Positions 34,244 through 43,044 of a stretch of DNA of 64,000 bases are shown here, piece by piece. The stretch's first letter is position 1. Every line of letters starts with the position of its first letter. The DNA comes from Motilibacter rhizosphaerae (GTDB taxonomy: Bacteria; Actinomycetota; Actinomycetes; Motilibacterales; Motilibacteraceae), in contig NZ_SGXD01000001.1 in assembly GCF_004216915.1 (NCBI RefSeq), positions 620,001 to 684,000 of the forward strand. The letters run 5' to 3'. Under the pieces are notes generated by a model. That model saw only the letters and a list, made by a program, of their open reading frames with translations, had not been told where the DNA came from and did no database searches. Both the position numbers and the translations under genes were made by a program.

Positions 34244-34666
34244 ATGACGCTGACCACCGAGAGCACTGCCGTCCCCCAGCAGGCCGACGCCGCCGAGGGC
34301 GTCTGGACCCGCGTGTGCCAGCTCGACGACCTGCAGCCGGAGGTCGGCGCCGCCGCGCTCGTCGCCGGCCAGCAGGTGGCGCTGTTCCGCCTGCTCGACG
34401 GCACCGTGCTCGCGACGGGCAACCAGGACCCGTTCAGCGGCGCCAACGTCATGTCGCGCGGGATCGTCGGTACGCGGGGCGACATCGCGACCGTGGCCTC
34501 GCCGATGCACAAGCAGGTCTTCGACCTGCGCAGCGGCACCTGCCTGGACGACGCGTCCGTGGCGCTGCCGGTCTACCCTGTCGTCGTGAGCAACGGCTTC
34601 GTCGAGGTGCGCCTGCCCGAGGGCCTCCCCTCGAGCGTGGTGGGTCGCCCGCGCGCCGTCGCATGA
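34244..34666 (+). CDS. nirD: Assimilatory nitrite reductase small subunit NirD
   Basis: 140-aa Rieske-fold partner of NirB. The fold pattern is seen (WTRVCQLDDLQPEVGAAALV, VALFRLLDGTVLATGNQDPF, GDIATVASPMHKQVFDLRSG, YPVVVSNGFVEVRLP), but the CxH...CxxH cluster ligands are absent, as is normal for NirD. ATG 34244 follows AGGAGG; longer frames upstream would translate the regulatory box. Its stop overlaps the start of the HemD-like gene (ATGA). Confidence 0.92.
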   Translation: MTLTTESTAVPQQADAAEGVWTRVCQLDDLQPEVGAAALVAGQQVALFRLLDGTVLATGNQDPFSGANVMSRGIVGTRGDIATVASPMHKQVFDLRSGTCLDDASVALPVYPVVVSNGFVEVRLPEGLPSSVVGRPRAVA

Positions 34667-35862
34667 GCGCAGCGCTCGTGGAGGGCGACGCCCCGGGACC
34701 GGAGCGCGGCAGCGCCACGGTGCTCGCGGGGTGGACCGTCGGGGTCACCGCGGCCCGGCGGGCCGACGAGCTCGGCAACCTGCTGGAGCGGCGCGGGGCG
34801 AAGGTCGTGCACGCCCCCGCGATCAGGATCGTCCCCCTGCCCGACGACTCCGAGCTGCTCGCGGCGACGCGCGCCTGCCTCACCGGCCCGCTGGACCTCG
34901 CGGTCGCGACGACGGGCATCGGCTTCCGCGGCTGGATGGAGGCGGCGGAGGGCTGGGGTCTCGGCGACGAGCTGCGCGAGCGGCTCTCCGCGGCCGAGGT
35001 GCTCTGCCGCGGGCCCAAGGCGCGCGGTGCCGTCCGCGCCGCCGGCCTCGTCGACGCCTGGTCGCCCGCCTCCGAGTCCTCCTCCGAGGTGCTCGCCCAC
35101 CTGCTCGAGCACGACCTCGACGGCAAGCGGATCGCAGTGCAGCTGCACGGCGAGCCCCTGCCCGACTTCATCGACGCCCTGCTCGCCGCGGGGGCCGACG
35201 TCGTCCAGGTGCCGGTCTACCGCTGGGTGCCGCCGGACGACATCACCCCGCTGCAGCGGATGGTGGAGCTCGTCCTCACCGGCGGTGTCGACGCGCTGAC
35301 CTTCACCAGCGCCCCCGCCGTGTCCAGCCTGCTGCGCATCGCCGCGTCCGCCGGTGCCGAGGACGCGGTGCTCGAGGCGCTGCGCACCCGGGTGCTGCCG
35401 ATCTGCGTCGGCCCGGTCACCGCGGGTCCGCTCGACCGGCGCGACGTCCCGACCGTGCAGCCGGGCCGCGCCCGGATCGGCGCGCTCGTCCGCGAGGTGT
35501 GCGAGGTGCTGCCCGCCCGCGCGGTGCGCCTGCCGGTCGCCGGGCACGCGCTGGAGGTACGCGGTTCCGCCGTCCTCGTCGACGACACCCTCGTCCCCCT
35601 GCCCCCCGTGCCGATGGCGCTGATCAAGGCGCTCGCGAAGCACCCCGGCCGCGTCGTGTCGCGGGCCGAGCTGCTGCGCGCCGCGCCGGGCGGCGGCACC
35701 GACGAGCACGCGGTGGAGATGGCGGTCACCCGGCTGCGTGCCGCGCTCGGTGACTCCCGCTGCATCCAGACCGTCGTCAAGCGCGGCTACCGGCTCGCCT
35801 ACGACCCCGAGCACGCGCTGCCGGGGCCCGGCTCCGCCGACGGCAAGTACGCCGCGACGTGA
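34663..35862 (+). CDS. Uroporphyrinogen-III synthase-like (HemD) fused to OmpR-type winged helix
   Basis: 399 aa. Residues about 20-285 form a HemD-like bilobed domain (LAGWTVGVTAARRADELGNL, LDLAVATTGIGFRGWMEAAE, DALTFTSAPAVSSLLRIAA). Residues about 300-390 form a C-terminal winged helix of the OmpR/PhoB effector type (VPMALIKALAKHPGRVVSRA, EMAVTRLRAALGD, IQTVVKRGYRLAYD). Such fusions occur next to nitrite/nitrate genes in actinobacteria, where they may act as regulators sensing a tetrapyrrole rather than, or as well as, making uroporphyrinogen III for siroheme. Coupled to nirD by ATGA and to the chelatase by GTGA overlap. Confidence 0.87.
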   Translation: MSAALVEGDAPGPERGSATVLAGWTVGVTAARRADELGNLLERRGAKVVHAPAIRIVPLPDDSELLAATRACLTGPLDLAVATTGIGFRGWMEAAEGWGLGDELRERLSAAEVLCRGPKARGAVRAAGLVDAWSPASESSSEVLAHLLEHDLDGKRIAVQLHGEPLPDFIDALLAAGADVVQVPVYRWVPPDDITPLQRMVELVLTGGVDALTFTSAPAVSSLLRIAASAGAEDAVLEALRTRVLPICVGPVTAGPLDRRDVPTVQPGRARIGALVREVCEVLPARAVRLPVAGHALEVRGSAVLVDDTLVPLPPVPMALIKALAKHPGRVVSRAELLRAAPGGGTDEHAVEMAVTRLRAALGDSRCIQTVVKRGYRLAYDPEHALPGPGSADGKYAAT

Positions 35863-36560
35863 CCGCGGACGAGCAGATCCCCGTGGTCCTCGCCGCCCAC
35901 GGCACCCAGGAGCCGAGCGGGCCGGTCACGATCGAGGCCGTCGCGGCAGCGCTGTCCGAGCGGCTGGGCGGCCGCCGCGTCGAGGTGGGCTACCTCGACG
36001 TCATCGAGCCGACCGTCGGGCAGACGCTGGCCGCGCTCGGCTCCACCGCCGTCGTCGTCCCGCTGCTGCTCGCCCCGGGCTACCACGTCGACGTCGACCT
36101 CCCTGCGGTCGCCGCGGAGCACGACCACCCGGTCGAGCGGACCGCGTCGGTCGGGCCCGACCCGCGCATCGTCGACGCGGTGCTCGAGCGGCTCGTGGAG
36201 GCGGGCTACCAGCAGGGCGACGCGATCGTGCTGGGGGCGGCGGGTTCCTCGTCGCCGCGCTCGGCCGAGGCGACCGCGCGCACGGTGGCCGAGCTCGCGC
36301 TGCGGACGGGCGCGCGGGTGCTCGCAGCGTACGCGTCGGCGAGCCGCCCCTCGCCCGCGGAGGCCGTCGCGCAGCTGCGCGCGGAGGGCCACGAGCGGGT
36401 GGCGCTGGCGACGTACCTGCTGGCACCGGGGCTCTTCTCGGAGCGCATGCGCGCGGCCGGGGCCGACGTCGTCAGCGAGCCGATCGGCGCCACCCCCGCG
36501 CTGCTCGACGTCATCGTCGACCGCATCACCGCGGTCGAGGCGGCTCAGCCCGTCGGGTGA
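35859..36560 (+). CDS. CbiX/SirB-like sirohydrochlorin chelatase
   Basis: 233-aa two-lobe class II chelatase expected to insert Fe(II) into sirohydrochlorin for siroheme of NirB (cobalt insertion is the alternative). First lobe: VVLAAHGTQEPSGPVTIEAV with His14 as metal ligand, YLDVIEPTVGQTLAALG, VVVPLLLAPGYHVDVDLP with the second conserved His. Second lobe: IVLGAAGSSSPRSAEATA and LATYLLAPGLFSERM. In the second lobe the GxxH histidines are replaced (GSSS), so metal binding should be confined to lobe one. GTG start inside the previous stop codon. Confidence 0.88.
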   Translation: MTADEQIPVVLAAHGTQEPSGPVTIEAVAAALSERLGGRRVEVGYLDVIEPTVGQTLAALGSTAVVVPLLLAPGYHVDVDLPAVAAEHDHPVERTASVGPDPRIVDAVLERLVEAGYQQGDAIVLGAAGSSSPRSAEATARTVAELALRTGARVLAAYASASRPSPAEAVAQLRAEGHERVALATYLLAPGLFSERMRAAGADVVSEPIGATPALLDVIVDRITAVEAAQPVG

Positions 36561-36570
36561 GCGCGCCCGG

Positions 36571-38733
36571 CTAGGCCTTCGCCTCGTACATGCGCCGGTC
36601 CGCCACGTCCAGCAGCGCGTCGGGAGTGCTGCCGTCGTGCGGTGACCTGGCGATACCCACGGCAGCCCCCACGGTCACGCGGACGCCCGTGTCCAGCGCG
36701 ACCGGCACCGCTGCGGCGGCGGCGAGGTGCCCGGCCGCCCGCTGCGCCGGAGCGGGGTCGCCCGCCGGCAGGTGGGCGAGGACGGCGACGAACTCGTCGC
36801 CGCTGTAGCGCGCGAGCAGGTCACCGCTGCGGAGGACTCCTCGCATGCGGGTGGCGAGGGTGCTGAGCACGATGTCGCCGGCCGCATGGCCGTGCGTGTC
36901 GTTGACGCCCTTGAACCCGTTGAGGTCGAGGAAGAGGACGGCCACCTCGTGGCCGCCCCGGATCGCGCGGGCGAGCTCCAGCTCGAGGTGGTCGAGGAGC
37001 TGCACGCGGTTCGGCAGGCCCGTGAGCAGGTCGTGGTAGGCCAGGAAGCTGGCCCGCTCCTCGCGCTGCACGCGCTCGGTGACGTCGTCCTGGTTGCCGA
37101 TGAAGTGGGTGACCTCCCCGCTCGCGCCGAGGACGGGCGAGATCGTCACCTCGTTCCAGAACGGCGAGCCGTCACGCCGGTAGTTGAGCAGGGTGCTGCG
37201 GACCGAGCGCCCCGCGGCGAGCTGGCGGGCGATCGGCCGCACCTGCGTGGGGTCGGTCTTCGGCCCCTGCAGCAGGCGGCAGTTGCGGCCGAGCACCTCG
37301 TCGGCGGCGTAGCCCGTGAGCTCGAGGAAGGCCTGGTTGACGTAGACGAGGGGCCAGTCCGGCTGCTGGGCGTCGGCGATCGTGATGCCGTTGGTCGCGG
37401 TGTCGATCGCCCGCAGCAGGAGCTCGGGGAGCTCCACGGCGGGAAGCGCAGCAGCCCCCGCAGGGACGGGGCCGCCTCTCGAGGGGCGGTGCGACGGGGC
37501 CGGTGCACGACGTACGCGCTCCAGCAGCAGCGTCGCAGCCTCGACGACGCGCGTGCGGTCGTGGGTCAGGACGAACGCGTACCGGCGCTCCCCGTCCTCC
37601 TTCGGCTCCTCCTCCCGGGCGGCGATGGCCGCGGCGTAGTGCGGGCCGACGACGCAGACGGCCCACTCCTCGGCGAGGGGGTCGTCGGCGGGCACGTGCG
37701 TCCCGTGCACGCCCGGGACCGGCGCGGCCGGCATCCCCGGACCCAGGACGGCGGTGAACGCCGAGACCTCCGCGAGTGCCTCGTAGCGGCGCCTGGTCGG
37801 CGTCGTCAGCGCGGTGACGTGCTGGAAGTTGGCGAGGACGACGGTGAGGTCGTCGAGCAGCAGGGCCTGGCGCTCGAGCTGGCGCGACATCGCGGCGAGC
37901 AGCGGGACCCCGGCGACGCCCGGCGCGCTCGCCGCGCTGAGGACGGCGAAGGGGGTGCCGGCGCGCGCCTCCGCCGCCCGGGCCGGAGGCAGCCGGAGCG
38001 CGCCACCGACGCGGGCCACGGCGTCGGCCGGCCGGCCGAAGCGCCAGCCCTGGCCGAGCCGGGCGCCGGTCGCGAGGGCGCGCTCCAGGTGCTCCTCGGT
38101 CTCGATGCCCTCCGCCAGGATGAGCGCGCCGCTGCGCTCGGCCTGCGCGTGCACGGCGTTGATGGTGGTGGCGACCGAGAGCGACGGCTGCTGGCGGACC
38201 AGGGCGAGGTCCAGCTTGATGACGTCGGGCGCCAGGAAGGGCATGAGGGCGAGCGCGGCGGGCTCGGCGCCGACGTCGTCGAGCGCCACCCCCCACCCGC
38301 ACTCCCGCGCGCGGCGCACGCCGGCCAGGAGCTCGGCGGGGGAGTCGAGCAGGTCGCGCTCGGTGACCTCGACGACGACCCGCACTCCGGGCGCGACCGC
38401 GCTCGCGAGCTCGGCGAGGCGCCTGGTGGACAGCGCGCCGAGCGTGGCGGGCTCGACGTTGACGAACACCGTGCCCGGGGCCCGCGCCTCCGCAGCCCGG
38501 GCGAGCGCGCCGGCGAGGCACCGCTCGTCCAGGTCGCGGAGGGCGCCCTCGCCCGTACGCGCCGCCGCCGCGAACAGGTCGTCGGGCGGGACCTCCTCGT
38601 CGCCGGAGCGCGCCCGCGTCAGCGCCTCGACCCCGACGAACGTGCCGGTGGTCAGGTCGACGATGGGCTGGAAGACCGTACGGAGCTCCGCGCTGAGGAC
38701 GGCGGTGCGCTCCGAGCCGCTCGACCTGTCCAC
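36571..38733 (-). CDS. EAL - DICT - LOV(PAS) - GGDEF protein: candidate blue-light c-di-GMP switch
   Basis: 720 aa, soluble. EAL comes first (about residues 10-240: GVEALTRA, FVNVEP, EVTERD, DDVGAEPAAL, VIKLDLALV, ILAEGIETEEH). A DICT-like sensory domain follows (about 260-420, LLLDDLTVVLANFQHVTALT). Then a LOV-type PAS domain carries GRNCRLLQGPKTDPTQVR with photoactive Cys485, NYRRDGSPFWNEVTISPV and FIGNQDDVTER, the FMN-binding Asn and Gln positions. The GGDEF domain (about 560-720) has SGDEF at about residue 644 and the I-site RSGD. EAL before GGDEF is an unusual order. The flavin-Cys adduct implies blue-light control. The GTG start is supported by domain boundaries only. Confidence 0.87.
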   Translation of the reverse strand: MDRSSGSERTAVLSAELRTVFQPIVDLTTGTFVGVEALTRARSGDEEVPPDDLFAAAARTGEGALRDLDERCLAGALARAAEARAPGTVFVNVEPATLGALSTRRLAELASAVAPGVRVVVEVTERDLLDSPAELLAGVRRARECGWGVALDDVGAEPAALALMPFLAPDVIKLDLALVRQQPSLSVATTINAVHAQAERSGALILAEGIETEEHLERALATGARLGQGWRFGRPADAVARVGGALRLPPARAAEARAGTPFAVLSAASAPGVAGVPLLAAMSRQLERQALLLDDLTVVLANFQHVTALTTPTRRRYEALAEVSAFTAVLGPGMPAAPVPGVHGTHVPADDPLAEEWAVCVVGPHYAAAIAAREEEPKEDGERRYAFVLTHDRTRVVEAATLLLERVRRAPAPSHRPSRGGPVPAGAAALPAVELPELLLRAIDTATNGITIADAQQPDWPLVYVNQAFLELTGYAADEVLGRNCRLLQGPKTDPTQVRPIARQLAAGRSVRSTLLNYRRDGSPFWNEVTISPVLGASGEVTHFIGNQDDVTERVQREERASFLAYHDLLTGLPNRVQLLDHLELELARAIRGGHEVAVLFLDLNGFKGVNDTHGHAAGDIVLSTLATRMRGVLRSGDLLARYSGDEFVAVLAHLPAGDPAPAQRAAGHLAAAAAVPVALDTGVRVTVGAAVGIARSPHDGSTPDALLDVADRRMYEAKA

Positions 38734-38867
38734 TCCCGTCGACGTGCCCCCCGGCGCTCCCGCGAAACGGCGACGCGGCGCGGCGCGCGGTCGGCGGGTG
38801 GAGGCTCGCAGCCCAGGGACCGCCCGTCCCCACCGTGCGGTGATCTCCCGGCCGATACGCTGACCGG

Positions 38868-39647
38868 GTGTTCGCAGCCGAGCGCCGCCGCCTCATCAGC
38901 GAGCTGGTGGCCACCAGCGGCGCCGTGTCCCTCCGCGAGCTGGCCCGCCTCACCGGCACCAGCGAGGTCACGGTGCGCCGAGACCTGCGCTCCCTCGAGG
39001 CCGAGGGCCTGCTCTCCCGCCGCCACGGCGGTGCCGTCGCGCGCGAGGCGCTGCACGAGCCGACGCACAGCGAGAAGTCCCACGTCGCGGCGGCGGAGAA
39101 GGCGGCGATCGCCGCCGCGGCCGCCGAGCTCGTCGAGGACGGCGAGGCCCTGGTCCTCGGGCCCGGGACGACGACGCAGGCCCTCGCGCGCCGGCTCACC
39201 CGCAAGCGGGACCTCACCGTCGTGACCAACAGCCTGCTGGTCGCCCAGGCCCTCTCCCGCGCCCCGGGCGTCGACGTCGTCATGACGGGCGGGTCGCTGC
39301 GGGGGTCGATCTTCGCGCTCGTCGGCGGCGACGCCGAGCACGCGCTCGCCGGGCTGCGCGTGTCCACGGCCTTCATGTCCGGCAACGGGCTCTCCGCCGA
39401 GCGCGGCCTCTCGACCCCGAGCATGCTCGTCGCCGGCGTGGACCGCGCGATCGCGGCCGCCGCGCGCCGGGTCGTCGTCCTCGTCGACCACACCAAGGTC
39501 GGCGTCGACACGATGGTCCAGACCGTCCCCACCAGCCGGATCGACCTCGTCGTCACCGATGCGGCAGCGCCGCCCGACGCGGTCGCGGCGCTGCGCGCGG
39601 CCGACGTCGAGTGCCGGGTCGTCGACGTCGACCCGACCGCGGGCTGA
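38868..39647 (+). CDS. DeoR-family transcriptional regulator
   Basis: 259-aa sugar-metabolism repressor. N-terminal DeoR helix-turn-helix (RRRLISELVATSGAVSLREL, ARLTGTSEVTVRRDLRSLEA, SRRHGGAV, residues about 6-58) and a C-terminal phosphosugar-binding DeoRC domain (VLGPGTTTQALARRL, VVTNSLLVAQAL, VMTGGSLRGSIFALVG, LVDHTKVG). TACGCT stands six bases before the GTG (leaderless). The aldose epimerase 74 bases downstream on the same strand is the likely partner; a sugar phosphate is the probable inducer. Confidence 0.88.
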   Translation: MFAAERRRLISELVATSGAVSLRELARLTGTSEVTVRRDLRSLEAEGLLSRRHGGAVAREALHEPTHSEKSHVAAAEKAAIAAAAAELVEDGEALVLGPGTTTQALARRLTRKRDLTVVTNSLLVAQALSRAPGVDVVMTGGSLRGSIFALVGGDAEHALAGLRVSTAFMSGNGLSAERGLSTPSMLVAGVDRAIAAAARRVVVLVDHTKVGVDTMVQTVPTSRIDLVVTDAAAPPDAVAALRAADVECRVVDVDPTAG

Positions 39648-39721
39648 CGCCCGCCGACCGGCTCAGGCTGAACCCCACCCACCCCACCAGCCCACCGCGC
39701 CACGCGGGGGAGGAGCAGCGC

Positions 39722-40642
39722 ATGGCCCCCAGCGGGGAGCAGTTCCGCATCGAGTCCGCCGGCTACGTCGCCGAGGTCACCGAGGTCGGGGGCGCGCTGC
39801 GCGCCCTGAGCGCCGACGGCCGGCCCCTCGTCCGCGGCTGGTCGGCCGAGCGCATGATGCCGATGTACGGCGGCGCCCTGCTCGCGCCGTGGCCCAACCG
39901 CATCGGCGACGGCGCGTACTCCTTCCGCGGGGTCGAGGCGCAGGCGGCGATGAACGAGCCGGCGCCGCGCCTCACCGCCCTCCACGGCCTCGTCGCGTGG
40001 CTGCCGTGGCGCGCGGTCGAGGTCGAGCCGGACCGGCTCACGCTCACTGTTCCGCTGTGGCCGAGCCCGGCGTACCCGTGGCACCTCGAGTGCACGGTGA
40101 CGTACGCCGTGGGGCCCGACGGCCTCACCTGGACCCTCGCGGCCCGCAACGAGGGGGACTCCGCGGCGCCGTACGGCGCGTCGGTGCACCCGTACTTCGT
40201 GGCCGCGCCCTCCGGGCAGGTCGACGGCTGGCGCTTCGAGCTGCCGGCGGCGTCCTTCCTCGACGTCGACGAGGAGCGCCTGCTGCCGCGCGAGGTGCTG
40301 CCGGTCGAGGGCACCGACTTCGACTTCCGGACCGCCCGCACGGTCGGCAGCACGTTCGTCGACCACGCCTTCACCGACCTGGAGTTCGACGCCGAGGGCC
40401 GGACGAGCATGCGGCTGCTCGGCCCGGACGGCGCGGGCGTGCAGCTCGGCTGGGACCGCTCGTGCCCGTGGGTGCAGGTGCACACCGCCGACCGTCCGGA
40501 GCCGGAGTTCGACCGCACGGGGCTCGCCGTCGAGCCGATGACCTGCCCGCCGGACGCGTTCCGCACCGGCACCGACGTCGTCGTGCTCGAGCCGGGGCAG
40601 GAGCACGCGGTCACGTACCGGGTGGCGGCCGTCCGCCCCTGA
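39722..40642 (+). CDS. Aldose 1-epimerase (mutarotase) family protein
   Basis: 306-aa beta-sandwich enzyme interconverting alpha and beta anomers of aldoses. Conserved parts: LLAPWPNRIGDGAYSF (substrate Arg), LTALHGLVAW (first His), YGASVHPYF (catalytic His), LGWDRSCPWVQVHTAD and GLAVEPMTCPPDAF (catalytic Glu). No signal peptide, so cytosolic. The ATG follows GGAGGAGC; longer in-frame starts upstream are not supported. A hairpin at 40649-40667 closes the unit. Confidence 0.9.
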   Translation: MAPSGEQFRIESAGYVAEVTEVGGALRALSADGRPLVRGWSAERMMPMYGGALLAPWPNRIGDGAYSFRGVEAQAAMNEPAPRLTALHGLVAWLPWRAVEVEPDRLTLTVPLWPSPAYPWHLECTVTYAVGPDGLTWTLAARNEGDSAAPYGASVHPYFVAAPSGQVDGWRFELPAASFLDVDEERLLPREVLPVEGTDFDFRTARTVGSTFVDHAFTDLEFDAEGRTSMRLLGPDGAGVQLGWDRSCPWVQVHTADRPEPEFDRTGLAVEPMTCPPDAFRTGTDVVVLEPGQEHAVTYRVAAVRP

Positions 40643-40648
40643 CGCGTC

Positions 40649-40667
40649 GCGTCACGCCGTGTGACGC
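40649..40667 (+). terminator. Hairpin after aldose epimerase gene
   Basis: Perfect 7-bp arms GCGTCAC and GTGACGC with a 5-base loop, followed by TTTCGCT. It starts six bases after the stop codon, a plausible intrinsic terminator. Confidence 0.6.
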
Positions 40668-40765
40668 TTTCGCTCAGGTAGCCCCCGCGGCCGCCGACTT
40701 CCCTGGTGCGGGTGTCGAGGGGGGCGCCCGCGCCCTCCCGCGCGGCGGCTCGCCCGCTGCGCTCG

Positions 40766-40808
40766 GACGCCACGAGCCGCCGACCACTGGTCGGCGGCTC
40801 GCGGCGTC
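40766..40808. other. 43-nt near-perfect palindrome
   Basis: Arms 40766-40786 and 40788-40808 pair at 20 of 21 positions around a single central base (C40787); core GAGCCGCCGACCA pairs with TGGTCGGCGGCTC. It lies mid-way in the 329-base gap between the aldose epimerase and subtilisin genes. No T tract follows. Could be a cruciform, a protein-binding site or a strong transcription barrier. The rest of this gap (40668-40765, 40809-40971) shows no gene; a short TACGGAG tract precedes the subtilisin ATG. Confidence 0.7.
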
Positions 40809-40971
40809 TCCGGACGTGCTGCTCGGGTCTCCGGCAGTGGTCAGGGACCTTCGTCCCGCTCGAAGTCAGGACCGACCGGGCGGGTGGCCTTGGTCCAGAG
40901 CCCTTCTGCGGCGTCCGATGCGCTCTTAACGTCATCTCATCTTGAGTGACTGAGCGAGTACGGAGTGTCAC

Positions 40972-42876
40972 ATGACGCGAAGCACGACCGCCCGCGGTGC
41001 GCTGGCGATGGTCGGTCTGGTCGGTGGCCTGCTGGCCGTGGGCGCCCCGGCGCACGCGCAGCAGCCGGAGGCGGACCCCCGGTCCAGCCAGTCCACCTGG
41101 CTCGCTGTCGCGGACGGGGACCTCGGCGCCGCCAGCGCCGCCGCCACGCGCGCCGGCGCCCAGGTCACGAAGACGCTGCCGGGGATCGGCCAGCTCGTCC
41201 TCCGCGCCGACGCGGCCGAGGTCGCCGCGCTGCGGGCCTCGGGCACCGTCCGCTCCGTGACCCTGGACGCGCACGTGCACCTGTCGGCGGCGACCTTCGA
41301 CCCGAGCACGGACCCGGGCAGCTCGTACAACGTCACGCAGGCCATCGGCGCCCGCGACATGTGGAAGGCCGGCTACACCGGCAGCGGCATCGACATCGCG
41401 CTCATCGACAGCGGCGTCGCTCCCGGCACCTCCGCCGGCTGGCGCATGGTCTCGGGCCCGGACCTCTCGTTCGACTCGCAGGACCCGAACGCACGGCGGG
41501 GCGACAAGTTCGGCCACGGCACGCACCTCGCGAGCATCATGGTGGGCGACGACAACACCGCGGACAAGATGACGAACACGGGCGCGCAGCTGGGCGTCGC
41601 TCCGGACGCCCGCGTCATCAGCGTCAAGGTCGGCGACGTCAACGGCGGTGTCGACGTCTCGCAGGTCATCGCGGCGATCGACTGGTGCGTGCAGAACAAG
41701 GCGAACCAGGTGAACCTCCGGGTCATCAACCTCTCGTTCGGCACGGACAGCAAGCAGGCGTGGAACCTCGACCCCGTCGCGTACGCCGCGGAGGCCGCCG
41801 ACCGCAAGGGCATCGTCGTCGTCGCGGCCGCGGGCAACACGGGGGGCGTCGGGCTCGACGACCCGGCGTACGACCCGAACGTCCTGGCCGTCGGGGCGTC
41901 CGACCCGCGCGGGACCGTCAGCACGTCCGACGACGCGGTGGCGAGCTTCTCCACCCGCGGCAACGGCACGCGCAACCCCGACCTCGTCGCTCCCGGCGTC
42001 GGCATCGTCGGCCTGCGCGCCCCCGGCTCGGTCATCGACTCCGAGGTCCCCGGCGGCGGCTCCCGCTGGCTGCGCGGCACCGGCACGAGCCAGGCCGCCG
42101 CGGTCGTCTCCGGCGCAGTCGCCCTGCTCCTGCAGCAGCGCAGCGCCCTGACCCCGGAGCAGGTCAAGGCGATCCTGCGGGGGAGCGCGACGCCGCTGAC
42201 CGGCTTCAGCGCCGCGGACCAGGGCGCCGGCGAGCTCAACCTCACCAAGGCGATGGCGTACGCGACGCCGGCCGCCAGCCAGGCGCAGGCCGGGACGGGC
42301 ACCGGCACGATCGACGCCGCGCGCGGCAGCCAGGTGCTCATCCTCGACACCAAGCCGCTCACCGGCGAGGTGGACGTCTACGGCAACCCGGTCAACACCG
42401 CGCAGCTGGCCTCGCTGGCCAACAGCGGCGCGGCCTGGAACCAGGGCTCCTTCAACGGCCAGCTCTGGGCGCAGAACTACTGGGACAACGCCAACGTCGT
42501 CACCGGCGCCGAGCAGACCTGGGGCAGCGTCGACCTCACCGCTCGCCCGCTGTGGTCGGGGCTGACCCTGTCCGGCTGGACGAGCCGCTCCTGGTCCAGC
42601 CGCTCGTGGTCGAGCCGGTCGTGGTCCAGCCGGTCCTGGTCCGGTCGCTACTGGAGCGACATGGCGTGGCAGGTGCCGGACGGTACGGCGCCCGCCGCCG
42701 CGACGAGCACGACGACCGCGGCCTGCAGCACGCTCCCCGCGTGGAGCGCCGGGGCGACGTACAACGGCGGCAGCTCGGTGACCTACGGCGGGCGGAAGTG
42801 GACCGCGCGCTACTGGACGCAGGGGAACACCCCTGGCGACGCGACCGGGGTGTGGGGCACCAGCGCCAGCTGCTGA
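40972..42876 (+). CDS. Secreted subtilisin-like (S8) protease with W-x4 repeat tail and chitin-binding-like module
   Basis: 634 aa. Signal peptide (AHA cleavage about residue 29), an inhibitor-I9-like propeptide (about 40-105), then the S8 catalytic domain with Asp146 (ALIDSGV), His182 (GHGTHLAS) and Ser373 (GTSQAAA); oxyanion Asn in AAAGNTGG. After the catalytic domain, residues about 536-566 place Trp at every fifth position (SRSWSSRSW pattern, seven Trp). The C-terminal ~50 residues form a carbohydrate-binding CBM5/12-like module (WSAGATYNGGSSVTYGGRKW, YWTQGNTPG). The tail and binding module suggest attachment to wall or polysaccharide. A strong terminator follows. Confidence 0.9.
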   Translation: MTRSTTARGALAMVGLVGGLLAVGAPAHAQQPEADPRSSQSTWLAVADGDLGAASAAATRAGAQVTKTLPGIGQLVLRADAAEVAALRASGTVRSVTLDAHVHLSAATFDPSTDPGSSYNVTQAIGARDMWKAGYTGSGIDIALIDSGVAPGTSAGWRMVSGPDLSFDSQDPNARRGDKFGHGTHLASIMVGDDNTADKMTNTGAQLGVAPDARVISVKVGDVNGGVDVSQVIAAIDWCVQNKANQVNLRVINLSFGTDSKQAWNLDPVAYAAEAADRKGIVVVAAAGNTGGVGLDDPAYDPNVLAVGASDPRGTVSTSDDAVASFSTRGNGTRNPDLVAPGVGIVGLRAPGSVIDSEVPGGGSRWLRGTGTSQAAAVVSGAVALLLQQRSALTPEQVKAILRGSATPLTGFSAADQGAGELNLTKAMAYATPAASQAQAGTGTGTIDAARGSQVLILDTKPLTGEVDVYGNPVNTAQLASLANSGAAWNQGSFNGQLWAQNYWDNANVVTGAEQTWGSVDLTARPLWSGLTLSGWTSRSWSSRSWSSRSWSSRSWSGRYWSDMAWQVPDGTAPAAATSTTTAACSTLPAWSAGATYNGGSSVTYGGRKWTARYWTQGNTPGDATGVWGTSASC

Positions 42877-42900
42877 GCGCCCTCCTGGTCGACCACGGAC

Positions 42901-42932
42901 GGGCCCGCTCCCTCGGGGGGAGGAGCGGGCCC
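42901..42932 (+). terminator. Intrinsic terminator of S8 protease gene
   Basis: Perfect 11-bp stem GGGCCCGCTCC / GGAGCGGGCCC with a 10-base loop, followed by TTCC, 24 bases after the stop codon. Confidence 0.8.
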
Positions 42933-43044
42933 TTCCGCATGTCCGCGTGCTGGGACGCCGGCCGCCCGTCGGTTGCCGGGCCCGGGTGACCGTGGCAGCG
43001 TCGTGGACCGGTCCTCAGCAGGAGGCCGGAGCAGGAGACGACAC

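Noticed and set aside
36571-38733. SGDEF in place of GGDEF taken as a dead cyclase
   Set aside because: Ser at the first position is tolerated in active cyclases, and the I-site and other conserved residues are present.
40649-40667. GCGTCAC...GTGACGC after the aldose epimerase as a regulator operator
   Set aside because: Position directly after a stop codon and the following pyrimidine-rich TTTCGCT favour a terminator; no nearby start needs an operator there.
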